A stretch of DNA of 13,307 bases from Nitrospira sp. (GCA_029858925.1 JAOUEB010000009.1:1-13307), one strand, 5' to 3'. Shown: positions 1 through 6,966, counted from the first letter of the stretch. Program-made: numbers and translations. Notes: generated from the letters alone by a model not told the origin.

Positions 1-38
1 CCATGGTCCCCTCCTACCGCGTCAAGCGCGATCTTCAT
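1..38 (-). CDS. plsX: PlsX, phosphate acyltransferase (N-terminal fragment)
   Basis: Only the first twelve codons are in the window; the gene runs off the left edge. They read MKIALDAVGGDH, which matches the highly conserved PlsX N-terminus (MKIAxDAMGGDxxP). PlsX is a peripheral membrane enzyme that makes acyl-phosphate from acyl-ACP for glycerophospholipid synthesis. rpmF followed by plsX, with DUF177 before them, is a very common bacterial arrangement and supports the call. No clear Shine-Dalgarno sequence precedes this ATG. An in-frame GTG at 54-56 would add six residues, and it overlaps the stop of the preceding 81-codon ORF as GTGA, so translational coupling from that GTG is an alternative start. 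Identity is well supported although the piece is tiny. Confidence 0.82.
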   Translation of the reverse strand, partial: MKIALDAVGGDH

Positions 39-52
39 GCGAGATGAGGTGG

Positions 53-298
53 TCACGGCTGGCGTCGGATAAACCGGCTGTCCATGCACAGGGCTTCTGA
101 TTGGATCAAAACGACAGAGATCTGACCGTAGTTCGGTGATTTGCCCAACGGAGGATAATTGATTCCGGCCGCACGCGCACTCTCCCGGCGTCCTGGAGCA
201 TACGGAATACCGGCACCTGCGCGCTCGGATACTGCCGAATCGAAGTCGCCAAAGACAGTCGAGCCACCCATCCGAGTCAGGCCGATGTCATAGAGCAC
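53..298 (-). CDS. hypothetical 81-aa protein between rpmF and plsX
   Basis: I do not recognise this protein. It opens with GTG 13 bases after the rpmF stop, preceded by a good Shine-Dalgarno-like GGAAGG at a 6-base spacing. It ends in TGA that overlaps an in-frame GTG for plsX (GTGA). Both junctions look like those of a co-translated operon gene. The product is about 81 residues, with glycine- and arginine-containing stretches, one cysteine (C71) and a basic end (RFIRRQP). There is no signal peptide, membrane helix or known motif. Against it: composition is not clearly protein-like, the start is GTG, and rpmF and plsX are usually adjacent with nothing between them. It could be a real small gene or a chance open frame in a 255-base spacer. 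Confidence 0.4.
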   Translation of the reverse strand: MLYDIGLTRMGGSTVFGDFDSAVSERAGAGIPYAPGRRESARAAGINYPPLGKSPNYGQISVVLIQSEALCMDSRFIRRQP

Positions 299-311
299 GG
301 TGCACCTTCCG

Positions 312-497
312 TCACGCCTCTTCGACTTGAATGATGGCCTTGCCCTTATACGTCCCGCAGTTCAAGCAGGTGTAATGCGGCAGCTTCAGTTCGTGGCACT
401 GTGGACAGATGGACATCCCTGGAGGCGTCATGCGGAGCTTTTGCGTCCGGCGCTTGTCTCGTCTCGCCCGTGAGTGTTTATGTTTTGGATTAGGCAT
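312..497 (-). CDS. rpmF: 50S ribosomal protein bL32
   Basis: The 61-residue product has the full bL32 layout. A basic N-terminus (MPNPKHKHSRARRDKRR) is followed by a zinc ribbon with C31-x2-C34 and C44-x2-C47, then a short tail. bL32 is a structural protein of the large ribosomal subunit near the peptidyl transferase and exit region. The ATG is preceded by GAAGGAG at good spacing. It lies 33 bases downstream of the DUF177 gene, the usual partner, and upstream of plsX; the three probably share a transcript. All four zinc cysteines are present, so this is the zinc-binding form rather than the cysteine-free paralogue seen in some bacteria. Confidence 0.97.
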   Translation of the reverse strand: MPNPKHKHSRARRDKRRTQKLRMTPPGMSICPQCHELKLPHYTCLNCGTYKGKAIIQVEEA

Positions 498-530
498 GGA
501 AACTCCTTCTTTGAGCCGCTGCCGGCCCTT

Positions 531-1142
531 TCACTGGCCGGCAGGCTCTCGCAACTTTTCTTTCATGCCGCGTAAAACTTGAAACGGACTTCCCGTCTGT
601 TCCGCGGCGCAGTGGCACGACCCTTCATTCAAATTTTTCCCGCATTTCGCGCAGAGTCCACGACATTCCTCGTCGCACAGCGGGTGCATCGGAGACGCGA
701 GAATCATCTGTTCGCGCAGCATCGGCGCCAGATCGAGATGATCGCCCGCGTAGTAGTACAGATCGTCGTCCGGCTCTTCCGGCTTGGTCTCGACCTCCGG
801 CGCGGCTTTTTTCTTCCTCGGAACGTCTTGCTTTGGCATGGACGCCGCAGCCTTTGTTTCCCGCTCATAAGCGCCACGCACAGAAAACGCGATGGGGTCT
901 TCAAAATCTTTCAGACAGCGCACGCATTGGCGAACCGACGTCCCTTCCACGACTCCCGTCACGCAGATCGTGCGCTCGACCGCTCGAAGATCAAGCGCCA
1001 CGGCCAAGGTTCCACGGATGGAGATCTCCGCATCGGTCAGGCCAAGATCTTCACTCGTCAGATCCCCCGACAGCGAAACTCCATCGGCTGTAATGTCAGC
1101 AATCTTCGGTGTCAGCAGTTCCATCACGATCCCCAGCGTCAT
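531..1142 (-). CDS. yceD: DUF177 / YceD family protein
   Basis: This protein belongs to the YceD (DUF177) family, encoded just upstream of rpmF in many bacteria; plant and bacterial members are linked to 23S rRNA accumulation. The start chosen gives 203 residues, with C73-x2-C76 in the middle and a conserved cysteine-rich C-terminus (C156, C160, C164, C167, C176, C178, containing the family signature CRGLCxxCGxNLN). This pattern suggests metal binding. A charged lysine- then acid-rich linker (about residues 95-127) separates the halves. The start is uncertain: ATG at 1142 has AGGA at 7 bases; a GTG at 1181 lies 5 bases after the rpsR stop with GAGGAG at 11 bases; an ATG at 1124 has GGGGA at 5 bases. 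The family assignment does not depend on this choice. Confidence 0.88.
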   Translation of the reverse strand: MTLGIVMELLTPKIADITADGVSLSGDLTSEDLGLTDAEISIRGTLAVALDLRAVERTICVTGVVEGTSVRQCVRCLKDFEDPIAFSVRGAYERETKAAASMPKQDVPRKKKAAPEVETKPEEPDDDLYYYAGDHLDLAPMLREQMILASPMHPLCDEECRGLCAKCGKNLNEGSCHCAAEQTGSPFQVLRGMKEKLREPAGQ

Positions 1143-1186
1143 ACCGCTGTCCTGCTCCAATACGCTGCAATCGCCGGTCACGCTCG

Positions 1187-1444
1187 TTATCGCTCCTCGG
1201 CAAAACTGATGATAGCGATATGCCGCGCCCGCTTGACGGCTACCGTCAGCTCACGCTGATGGCGCATGCAGTTTCCAGAAATGCGGCGAGGGACGATACG
1301 CCCACGCTCCGTCAAGAAATTCCTCAGTAGACCCGCATCCTTAAAGTCGATGGGCGCCTTCTCCAGGCAAAAGCGGCAAGGCCGTCTCCGTTGAAATAAT
1401 CGGCCTCCACCCCCGCCACGCTCGCTATCATTGCTCCGTTCCAT
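1187..1444 (-). CDS. rpsR: 30S ribosomal protein bS18
   Basis: The 85-residue product matches bS18: a glycine-rich flexible N-terminus, then the core with [19 protein letters not shown] and the basic [20 protein letters not shown] stretch. bS18 pairs with bS6 on the platform of the small subunit. C23-x2-C26 together with C59-x2-H62 suggests the zinc-binding (C+) form. ATG at 1444 has a textbook AGGAGG five bases upstream. A GTG directly before it (1447) would add one residue but has worse spacing. It follows ssb with a 24-base gap, in the conserved order rpsF-ssb-rpsR. Confidence 0.97.
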   Translation of the reverse strand: MERSNDSERGGGGGRLFQRRRPCRFCLEKAPIDFKDAGLLRNFLTERGRIVPRRISGNCMRHQRELTVAVKRARHIAIISFAEER

Positions 1445-1468
1445 CACCGCCTCCTCGTTACTGCGCCA

Positions 1469-1876
1469 CTAGGCTTGTTCATCCGCGTCATAGCCGAGCT
1501 CATCATGAACCGGAGGCTCCGCGCCGCCGGCCCCGGCCCCGCCGTCTTGACGTTTGGGCATGAAGGTCACGGTTTGCGCGACCACTTCGTGCTTGCTGCG
1601 CTTCTGGCCGTCTTCAGTTTCCCATCGGCGCTGCTGCAGCCGTCCCTCGACGATCGCTCCATTGCCCTTGCTCAGGTACTGCCCGCAATGTTCCGCTTGC
1701 TTGCCGAACACCACGATGTCCACGAAACACACTTCTTCTTTGAGGTCTTCGCCCTGCTTAAACCGGCGGCTCACCGCCAGGCCGAAACTCGCCACCGGCG
1801 TCCCACTCGGCGTATACCGCAACTCTGGATTCCGAGTGAGATTGCCCATGAGAATAACTTTGTTAAATCCGGCCAC
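1469..1876 (-). CDS. ssb: single-stranded DNA-binding protein
   Basis: The 135-residue product carries a standard bacterial SSB OB-fold at about residues 1-108: FNKVILMGNLTRNPELRYTPSG at the start, then FVDIVVFGKQAEHCGQYLSKG and the conserved VEGRLQQRRWET strand. It coats single-stranded DNA in replication, recombination and repair. The start is GTG, with AGGAG seven bases upstream lying inside the end of rpsF; the two genes overlap by 14 bases. Position between rpsF and rpsR is classical. The tail is unusual: only about 27 residues follow the OB-fold, ending in DELGYDADEQA. It is acidic but lacks the DDDIPF-type tip that normally recruits partner proteins. I looked past the stop in the other frames and saw no displaced tip. 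Confidence 0.95.
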   Translation of the reverse strand: MAGFNKVILMGNLTRNPELRYTPSGTPVASFGLAVSRRFKQGEDLKEEVCFVDIVVFGKQAEHCGQYLSKGNGAIVEGRLQQRRWETEDGQKRSKHEVVAQTVTFMPKRQDGGAGAGGAEPPVHDELGYDADEQA

Positions 1877-2210
1877 TATCGGACTCCTGAGCCGAAGATT
1901 CCGGCGGCCGTCTCTGCACCAGTTCTTTCTTGTGATGGACCGTCAGGAACTTGATAATATTGTCCTCCAACCGGTAGGCCCGCTCCAGTTCACCGACGGT
2001 ATTGTTCGGCGCCTTGAAATAGAAATAGGCATACGTGCCCTTGCGTTCGCGGCGCACTTCATAAGCAAGCTTCTTCTTGCCTAGATTTTCAGCCTTGATG
2101 AACTGCGCACCGGTCTTATCGGCGACGCTTTTCATCTTCTCGATAAGGGTGCTGGTCTCCTCGTCGGAGACAGACGGACGAATAATGAACAGAGACTCGT
2201 AGAGCTCCAT
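1863..2210 (-). CDS. rpsF: 30S ribosomal protein bS6
   Basis: The 115-residue product matches bS6. It begins MELYESLFIIRPSVSDEE, continues with GKKKLAYEVRRERKGTYAYFYF and RAYRLEDNIIKFLTV, and ends in a polar tail. It binds 16S rRNA with bS18 on the platform of the small subunit. ATG at 2210 has AGGAGG eight bases upstream. The open frame continues 30 codons further upstream, but that part lacks family similarity and covers the probable leader and promoter region. It is the first gene of rpsF-ssb-rpsR-DUF177-rpmF and overlaps ssb by 14 bases. Regulation by an S6:S18-binding leader is possible. Confidence 0.97.
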   Translation of the reverse strand: MELYESLFIIRPSVSDEETSTLIEKMKSVADKTGAQFIKAENLGKKKLAYEVRRERKGTYAYFYFKAPNNTVGELERAYRLEDNIIKFLTVHHKKELVQRRPPESSAQESDSGRI

Positions 2211-2235
2211 GAAAAGATCCTCCTGGACAAAGGCC

Positions 2236-2278
2236 CCCGAACCGGTCGGGAGCGAGGTGTAAGGCGCCTCTCTGGCGC
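2236..2278 (-). promoter_or_regulatory. two-hairpin leader of rpsF, possible S6:S18 autoregulatory site
   Basis: Between the candidate promoter and the rpsF start the RNA can form two hairpins. The first is GCGCC/GGCGC with a 5-base loop at 2264-2278; the second is CCCGA/TCGGG around loop CCGGT at 2236-2250. In many bacteria the S6:S18 pair represses its own mRNA by binding a leader structure with an exposed CCG that mimics helix 22 of 16S rRNA. The second hairpin shows CCG in its loop. That it is this element is an inference, because the full consensus cannot be aligned here. Confidence 0.4.
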
Positions 2279-2291
2279 AACGAACGGGGAA

Positions 2292-2320
2292 CGGTAACAC
2301 AGGGCGAACAAAACTGTCAA
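2292..2320 (-). promoter_or_regulatory. candidate sigma-70 promoter for rpsF operon
   Basis: A perfect -35 TTGACA (2315-2320) is followed after 17 bases by TTACCG (2292-2297), a poor match to the -10 consensus. It lies about 80 bases upstream of the rpsF start, where a ribosomal protein operon promoter is expected. The -35 and the position are convincing; the -10 is weak. Confidence 0.45.
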
Positions 2321-2406
2321 TTTATAGGGGACTTGCTTGAAATAAGACCTGAAATCTCACCCGTTCCAGCACACCTCGATGCCAAAATTCAGCAAGTACT
2401 CTTGGC

Positions 2407-3315
2407 TCACGCTTGAGTATCTCCGGACGCAGGGAACTGATAGTTCGCGCCGCCGTCTTCCTGAACGGCGTTCAATGCGCCCTGGACACGCTGCAGCAAC
2501 TCATCGACCTGTCGTCCGTCGATCGGATAGACGGCAACCCCAATACTGACCGTGACCATGATCTGTTCGCCATTCACCTTAAATGGTTCTGCCATAGAGT
2601 CCAGGATTCGCTTGGCGACGATCTCCATGTCGGCCCGACAATTGATCCCCTCCAGCAGGCAGGTAAACTCATCGCCTTCGAGACGCGCCACGGTATCAAC
2701 ATCTCTCATACATTTCTTGAGGCGTTCCGCCGTCTCTTTGAGCATCACGTCGCAACCATCGGTGCCGAGCGTCTCAGCGAGAAATGTAAATTGATCGAGC
2801 CCCATCAAGACCAGGCCAACTTCTTGTTTCTTCCGCTTGGCAAGCGCCAGCGCATGAATCAGCCGATCGCGAAACAGCGCCCGATTGGCCAGCGCGGTCA
2901 ACGGATCGTACTGCGCCAAATACGACAGGCGCTGTTCGGCTTGTTTGCGATCGACCGAGTGACGGACCGCCCGCACTAGCTGTTCCGCCGTCCAGTGTTG
3001 CTTGACGATCACGTCCTGAATGCCTCGCTGGATTGCCTGCCGTTCTTTCCTGCTATCGTTCTGGTCCGTCAACATCACAATCGGCATCCGAGCCAATGCC
3101 GCCTGGAGCAGATCCAGAACGTTCAAGCCATGCGTGTCGATCAGATCTCCGTAGAGCAAGATGACATCAAACGACTCACGACTCAGCAGACGCAAGGCTG
3201 CGCTCAGATTCCCGACGTGGGTAACCCGAATGTCTCCCTCACCTGCCTCAGCAAGCATGTCGCGCGCCTGACGAGCATCGACTTCACTGGCTTCGACTAA
3301 GAGGACTTTGATCAT
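2407..3315 (-). CDS. degenerate receiver-GGDEF protein, probably not a diguanylate cyclase
   Basis: The 302-residue cytoplasmic protein has an N-terminal receiver-like domain (about 1-120) and a GGDEF-like domain (about 128-295). The receiver keeps E8, T83 and K105, but the phosphoacceptor position of the usual LLDLxLPD motif is Y55 and the second acidic residue is A9, so aspartyl phosphorylation is unlikely. The GGDEF domain keeps DPLTALANR (from D137), but the signature is EGDEF (213-217). The first aspartate of the metal-binding DxD is G172, and the substrate-binding asparagine position is A180. The RxxD I-site (R204, D207) sits exactly five residues before EGDEF. This suggests a c-di-GMP-binding or scaffold role rather than synthesis. 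ATG at 3315 has AGGGG upstream. It begins 25 bases after ychF and precedes the rpsF promoter. Confidence 0.85.
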   Translation of the reverse strand: MIKVLLVEASEVDARQARDMLAEAGEGDIRVTHVGNLSAALRLLSRESFDVILLYGDLIDTHGLNVLDLLQAALARMPIVMLTDQNDSRKERQAIQRGIQDVIVKQHWTAEQLVRAVRHSVDRKQAEQRLSYLAQYDPLTALANRALFRDRLIHALALAKRKKQEVGLVLMGLDQFTFLAETLGTDGCDVMLKETAERLKKCMRDVDTVARLEGDEFTCLLEGINCRADMEIVAKRILDSMAEPFKVNGEQIMVTVSIGVAVYPIDGRQVDELLQRVQGALNAVQEDGGANYQFPASGDTQA

Positions 3316-3340
3316 CGACCCCTGTCCCGCTCTTCAACGC

Positions 3341-4432
3341 TCAGACATTGAACCGAAAATACACGATGTCCGCTTCTTTCAGCACATAATCCTTGCCCTC
3401 AAGACGAAACAACCCCTTCTCCTTCACCTTGGCCTCCGACCCGCAGGCCAGCAAGTCATCGTAGTGATAGACCTCGGCCCGGATGAAACCGCGCTCCATG
3501 TCTGAATGGATCTTGCCCGCCGCCTGCGGCGCTTTTGTCCCTCGTGAGATCGGCCAGGCCCGAGATTCGATTTCCCCGGCGGTAAAGAAGGTGATAAGAT
3601 TCAACAGCGTGTAGGCTTCGCGCGTGAGTCGCACAAGGCCGGATTCTGTCAGCTCCAGTTCCTTGAGGAAACCGGCTCGTTCAGCCTCAGGCAACGACGA
3701 CAGTTCTGCTTCCAGCTGGCCACAGATAGTCACGACACCCGCGCCTCGTTTGCCGGCAAAGTCCCGCACAGCTTGCACCATCGCTTCATCGGCATGCTTT
3801 CCTTCTGAGACGTTCGCCACAAACAGCACCGGCTTGGCAGCCAGCAGTTGGCACTCATCGAGAATCACCCGCTCCTCCGGCGTATAGCTGAGATTACCCA
3901 GCCACTCGCCCTTGTCGAGCAGGCCGATCAGACGCGTAATAAACTCAATCTCAAACGCCGCCTTTTTGTCTCCTGCGCGAACCTTTTTCTCCGTTTTTTG
4001 CTTGCGCCGGTCGAGAGTCTCAAGATCAGACAGCATCAACTCGGTTTCGATGATGCCGATATCGTGAAGCGGATTCACTCCGCCGCTGACATGCACCACG
4101 TCGGTGCCCTGGAAACAACGCACGACATGCAGCAACGCATCGACTTCTCGGATGTGGCCAAGAAACTGGTTGCCAAGTCCTTCGCCCTTGCTGGCGCCTT
4201 CGACCAGACCGGCAATATCCCGGACTTCAAGCGTGCTGTAGGTGGTCTTTTTCGACTTGAATAGGTCGGTGAGCGTCACAAGGCGCGAATCAGGCACCAG
4301 TGCGATGCCGGTATTCGGATCGACGGTGGCAAATGGATAGTTGGCCGCGAGCGCCCCACTACCCGTCAGGGCATTGAATACCGTAGTCTTACCGACGTTC
4401 GGAAGCCCGATCATCCCGCAACAAAGCCCCAT
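3341..4432 (-). CDS. ychF: YchF/OLA1 family ribosome-binding ATPase
   Basis: The 363-residue product is full length for YchF. The P-loop reads GLPNVGKTT (9-17), with T where many members have S. The G3 motif is [20 protein letters not shown] (from D72), and G4 is the relaxed NVSE (207-210) that accounts for ATP rather than GTP preference in this family. A coiled-coil hairpin lies at about 130-165, and the C-terminal TGS-like domain (about 280-362) ends in [10 protein letters not shown]. YchF binds ribosomes and is tied to stress responses and translation. pth and rplY lie immediately upstream, the usual partners. The ATG is fixed by homology, yet no Shine-Dalgarno sequence precedes it: the leader is an imperfect palindrome. 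Confidence 0.97.
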   Translation of the reverse strand: MGLCCGMIGLPNVGKTTVFNALTGSGALAANYPFATVDPNTGIALVPDSRLVTLTDLFKSKKTTYSTLEVRDIAGLVEGASKGEGLGNQFLGHIREVDALLHVVRCFQGTDVVHVSGGVNPLHDIGIIETELMLSDLETLDRRKQKTEKKVRAGDKKAAFEIEFITRLIGLLDKGEWLGNLSYTPEERVILDECQLLAAKPVLFVANVSEGKHADEAMVQAVRDFAGKRGAGVVTICGQLEAELSSLPEAERAGFLKELELTESGLVRLTREAYTLLNLITFFTAGEIESRAWPISRGTKAPQAAGKIHSDMERGFIRAEVYHYDDLLACGSEAKVKEKGLFRLEGKDYVLKEADIVYFRFNV

Positions 4433-4440
4433 GTTTTAAG

Positions 4441-4514
4441 AAGTGCTGAGTCTTAAGTTCTGAGTGCTGAGTTAGTTCCTCTACTCAACGCTCACCACTT
4501 ACAACTCACCACTT
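4441..4514. repeat. 74-bp imperfect palindrome at the pth/ychF junction
   Basis: Arms of 32 bases (4441-4472 and 4483-4514) match as inverted repeats at 25 of 32 positions, with a 10-base centre. The left arm holds CTGAGT three times (4446, 4460, 4467), so each arm is itself built from a short repeating unit. The right arm includes the last codons and the stop of pth; the left arm ends 8 bases before the ychF ATG. The RNA could fold into a long hairpin between the two genes. It resembles a dispersed intergenic palindrome, but copy number cannot be judged from one locus. Confidence 0.75.
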
Positions 4515-5083
4515 TCCTTTCCTTCCCGCACATTGAACTGATTCATCGCCGTCTCCACCCCCCGGTGTATCAAACACTCCAAGGCATCGACGGCCCGTTC
4601 GAGACAGGGTTCGAACACCTCCATCTCATCGTTAATCAGAGTTTCCAGCACATAGTCAGCCGAATCCTGCCGAATCGCAGGCCGCCCAACGCCTATCTTC
4701 AGCCGCACAAATTGGGGAGTTCCCAATGCCTCAATGACGGATTTGATGCCATTATGGCCTCCGTGCCCGCCTGCCTGCTTGATCCGAAGGCGACCCGGTT
4801 CGAGGTCGAGATCATCATGAATGAGGATGAGATCCTCAGGGGCAAGCCTGAGGTCTCGGAGCAGACCTTTGAGCGGAGGGCCGGTCACGTTCATGAAATC
4901 GAGCGTACTGGCCAACTCGATCAACTCGGACCCCAGTCGCCCGGAGCCTCGTTGAACCGTGCCGCGACACGCGAGCCGGATCGCCCATCGAGCGGCGGCC
5001 CGCTCGATGACCCACACACCGGCATTGTGCCGAGTCTGAGCGTAGGCCTTGCCGGGATTGCCCAGTCCGACGAGAAGACGCAA
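4499..5083 (-). CDS. pth: peptidyl-tRNA hydrolase
   Basis: The 194-residue product matches Pth, which releases stalled peptides from peptidyl-tRNA and so recycles tRNA. Catalytic and binding residues are in place: N9 in VGLGNPG, H19 in TRHNAG, N65 in FMNVTG, D90 in IHDDLDLEPG and N111 in GGHGGHNGIKS. The start is TTG, two bases after the rplY stop (TAACGTTG). No ATG would retain the conserved N-terminus, and only a weak purine run precedes it, so coupling to rplY translation is likely. The final residues (KESGEL) and the stop codon lie inside an arm of the palindrome shared with the ychF leader, so the C-terminal tip may have been reshaped by it. Confidence 0.97.
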   Translation of the reverse strand: MRLLVGLGNPGKAYAQTRHNAGVWVIERAAARWAIRLACRGTVQRGSGRLGSELIELASTLDFMNVTGPPLKGLLRDLRLAPEDLILIHDDLDLEPGRLRIKQAGGHGGHNGIKSVIEALGTPQFVRLKIGVGRPAIRQDSADYVLETLINDEMEVFEPCLERAVDALECLIHRGVETAMNQFNVREGKESGEL

Positions 5084-5085
5084 CG

Positions 5086-5871
5086 TTACTTCTTCTTTTC
5101 AGCTTCCTTCTTTTCGGCCTTGGGAGCGGCCGCTTCCTTCTTCTCGCCTGCCTTGGCTTCACCGGCTGGCGCCGCGGCCCCCGCCTTGGCTGCTTCCGCG
5201 CCAGGAGCACCCTCGCCAACAGCCGCCGCGTCCTTGCCCTTGACCAGGACTTCCGTCTCTCCTGCAGCGCCTGCCGCGCTGGTCAGAAGGGCTTCGAGCT
5301 TGGCATCGGACATGGGTGCCGCCACGCTGACAACCATCTGACCGGGATCGTCCAAGAAATGGACCCCTTCCTGCGCTATGATGTCTTTGAGGTGGATCCC
5401 GCCGCCAATATTCAAGGCCGACGCATCGACCTCGACATGGTCCGGCAGGATGGACGGCAGACACTCCACGTGCAGATCGCGCATGTTGTGGTGCAATACG
5501 CCGCCTTCCTTCACACCGACAGGGATTCCTCCGATAACCTTGATCGGAACTTTGACCCGAATGGGCTTGGTCATGGACACTTCAAAGAAGTCTGCATGCA
5601 GCACAGCGCCGCTCACGGGATCGACCTGATAATCACGTAGCAGCGCGGTGCGGCTCGGATTGGATTTCGCGCCGGCGATGGTCAAAGAAATCAAGGCTGA
5701 GCTGCCCGCATGGGACTTCAAAATCTTGATCAACTCGTCCGGATTGACGGTGAGCATCAGACACTCACCCTGTCCATAGAGCACTGCGGGGACTTTCCCT
5801 GCGCGCCGCATGGACCGCGCTGCGCCTTTGCCGGCCTGCTCTCTTACCGCCGCCGTTAAATCGAACTTCAT
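5086..5871 (-). CDS. rplY: 50S ribosomal protein bL25, CTC form
   Basis: The 261-residue product is the long (CTC/TL5) form of bL25, which binds 5S rRNA. The RNA-binding domain (about 1-95) includes RREAGKVPAVLYG-like MRRAGKVPAVLYGQGE, with HADFFEV at its end. The beta-rich C-terminal domain (about 96-190) ends near FLDDPGQMVVSVAAP. After that comes a tail of about 70 residues, mainly Ala, Glu, Lys and Gly, ending AEKKEAEKKK. Such tails are known in this family, but this one is long and low in complexity. ATG at 5871 has GGAGGAG at four bases. It follows prs by 51 bases and is joined to pth by a 2-base gap. Confidence 0.97.
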   Translation of the reverse strand: MKFDLTAAVREQAGKGAARSMRRAGKVPAVLYGQGECLMLTVNPDELIKILKSHAGSSALISLTIAGAKSNPSRTALLRDYQVDPVSGAVLHADFFEVSMTKPIRVKVPIKVIGGIPVGVKEGGVLHHNMRDLHVECLPSILPDHVEVDASALNIGGGIHLKDIIAQEGVHFLDDPGQMVVSVAAPMSDAKLEALLTSAAGAAGETEVLVKGKDAAAVGEGAPGAEAAKAGAAAPAGEAKAGEKKEAAAPKAEKKEAEKKK

Positions 5872-5922
5872 GGTACTCCTCCATCTCCCCTGCTTGCGGC
5901 CAAAGGCCCAGTGCGTGGGAGC

Positions 5923-6864
5923 CTAGGCAAATAGTGAACTGACCGATTCGTCTTCGTGAATGCGCCTGATAGACTCCCCCAAGAGAGGGGCCACCGACAA
6001 TTGATGTAACTTTGGGCACACCTGCTCTTTTCCCCGCAGTGGAATCGTATTGGTCGTGACAACTTGCGCGAGGCAGGATTTCTGCAGCCGCTCAAGCGCC
6101 GGACCGGAAAGCACCGCGTGCGTGCAAGCTGTCCAGACTTCGCGCGCACCTTGATCAACGCAGGCCTGCGCACCCTGGACGATCGTGCCAGCCGTGTCGA
6201 TCATGTCATCAAGCAACAGCACACTCTTGCCTTTAATGTCGCCGATGATATTCATCACCTGAGCTTGATTCGGCCCCTCGCGCCGCTTGTCGATGATCGC
6301 CAAATTTGCCTGAATCCGCTTGGCAAAGGCACGGGCTCGCTCCACACCGCCGGCATCAGGCGACACCACGACGAGGTCGTCGATCTTCTTTTTCGTGATG
6401 TAATCCAACAGCACCGGCATCGCATACAGATGGTCCACTGGCACGTTGAAGAACCCCTGGATTTGCCCCGCATGAAGGTCCATCGTCAACACCCGGTCTG
6501 TCCCGGCTGTCGTAATCAAATCTGCCACCAGTTTGGCGGTAATTGGTACGCGCGGCTGGTCTTTCCTGTCCTGGCGGGCATATCCGAAGTATGGGATGAC
6601 GGCAGTAATACGATTCGCCGACGACCGTTTGAGCGCATCAATGATGATCAACAACTCCATCAACGAATCGTTCACCGGCTGACAACAGGACTGGACGACA
6701 AACACGTCTGCGCCACGCACGTTTTCGTCGATCTTGACCCGAATCTCGCCGTCGCTGAACGATGAGACAGTTGCCTCACCCAGTTTCTGACCTAAATAAA
6801 CGGAGATCTCCTTGGCAAGCGCAGGGTTGGCGTTGCCAGAGAAAATTTTCAATTCCCTGTTCAT
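5923..6864 (-). CDS. prs: ribose-phosphate pyrophosphokinase (PRPP synthetase)
   Basis: The 313-residue product is a class I PRPP synthetase. It makes PRPP from ribose-5-phosphate and ATP for purine, pyrimidine, histidine, tryptophan and NAD synthesis. Visible motifs: [16 protein letters not shown] (36-51), the ATP-site [10 protein letters not shown] (92-101), the metal and catalytic [11 protein letters not shown] (129-139), the flexible loop with K193 and R195, and the PRPP-binding DDMIDTAGT (219-227). Length is normal and nothing is missing. ATG at 6864 has only a weak GAGAAAG before it. A strong promoter and a leader of about 145 bases lie upstream. Transcription probably continues into rplY, pth and ychF. 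Confidence 0.98.
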   Translation of the reverse strand: MNRELKIFSGNANPALAKEISVYLGQKLGEATVSSFSDGEIRVKIDENVRGADVFVVQSCCQPVNDSLMELLIIIDALKRSSANRITAVIPYFGYARQDRKDQPRVPITAKLVADLITTAGTDRVLTMDLHAGQIQGFFNVPVDHLYAMPVLLDYITKKKIDDLVVVSPDAGGVERARAFAKRIQANLAIIDKRREGPNQAQVMNIIGDIKGKSVLLLDDMIDTAGTIVQGAQACVDQGAREVWTACTHAVLSGPALERLQKSCLAQVVTTNTIPLRGKEQVCPKLHQLSVAPLLGESIRRIHEDESVSSLFA

Positions 6865-6891
6865 CGACTTTCTCGAATGTTCCTATTATTG

Positions 6892-6966
6892 CTACTGTCG
6901 GTCGTAAGACTCTGAATTCTCTGGTGGTTCTTCTTCTGTGAGCGCAGGCGAACTTCTGTGAGCCAT
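6892..6966 (-). CDS. possible 24-aa leader ORF upstream of prs
   Basis: A short frame begins with ATG preceded by GAGGGAGGC and encodes MAHRSSPALTEEEPPENSESYDRQ-like residues, 24 codons in all, ending in TAG 27 bases before the prs ATG. It lies wholly within the transcribed leader predicted from the promoter at 7017-7044. Two copies of an 11-base direct repeat fall in its first half. It matches no protein I know. It could be a translated leader peptide or chance; the ribosome-binding-like sequence is the only positive evidence. Confidence 0.22.
   Translation of the reverse strand: MAHRSSPALTEEEPPENSESYDRQ
6933..6963 (-). repeat. 11-bp direct repeat pair in the prs leader
   Basis: GCTCACAGAAG (read on the minus strand) occurs at 6953-6963 and 6933-6943. 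The copies are 20 bases apart start to start, close to two helical turns. They lie downstream of the predicted prs transcription start. They could be a DNA or RNA regulator site, or simply a local duplication. Confidence 0.5.

Noticed and set aside
579..1259. Plus-strand open frame of 226 codons
   Set aside because: Antisense to the DUF177 gene and the end of rpsR, with Arg/His-rich shadow composition and no recognisable domain.
2211..2300. 30-residue N-terminal extension of bS6
   Set aside because: bS6 begins at MELYESL with a perfect ribosome-binding site; the extension covers the leader hairpins.
4565..5341. Plus-strand open frame of 258 codons across pth and rplY
   Set aside because: It is antisense to two clearly homologous genes; its low-complexity Ala/Ser end mirrors the rplY tail.
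6064..6765. Plus-strand open frame of 233 codons
   Set aside because: Antisense to prs, whose motifs are all present; His/Arg-rich shadow.
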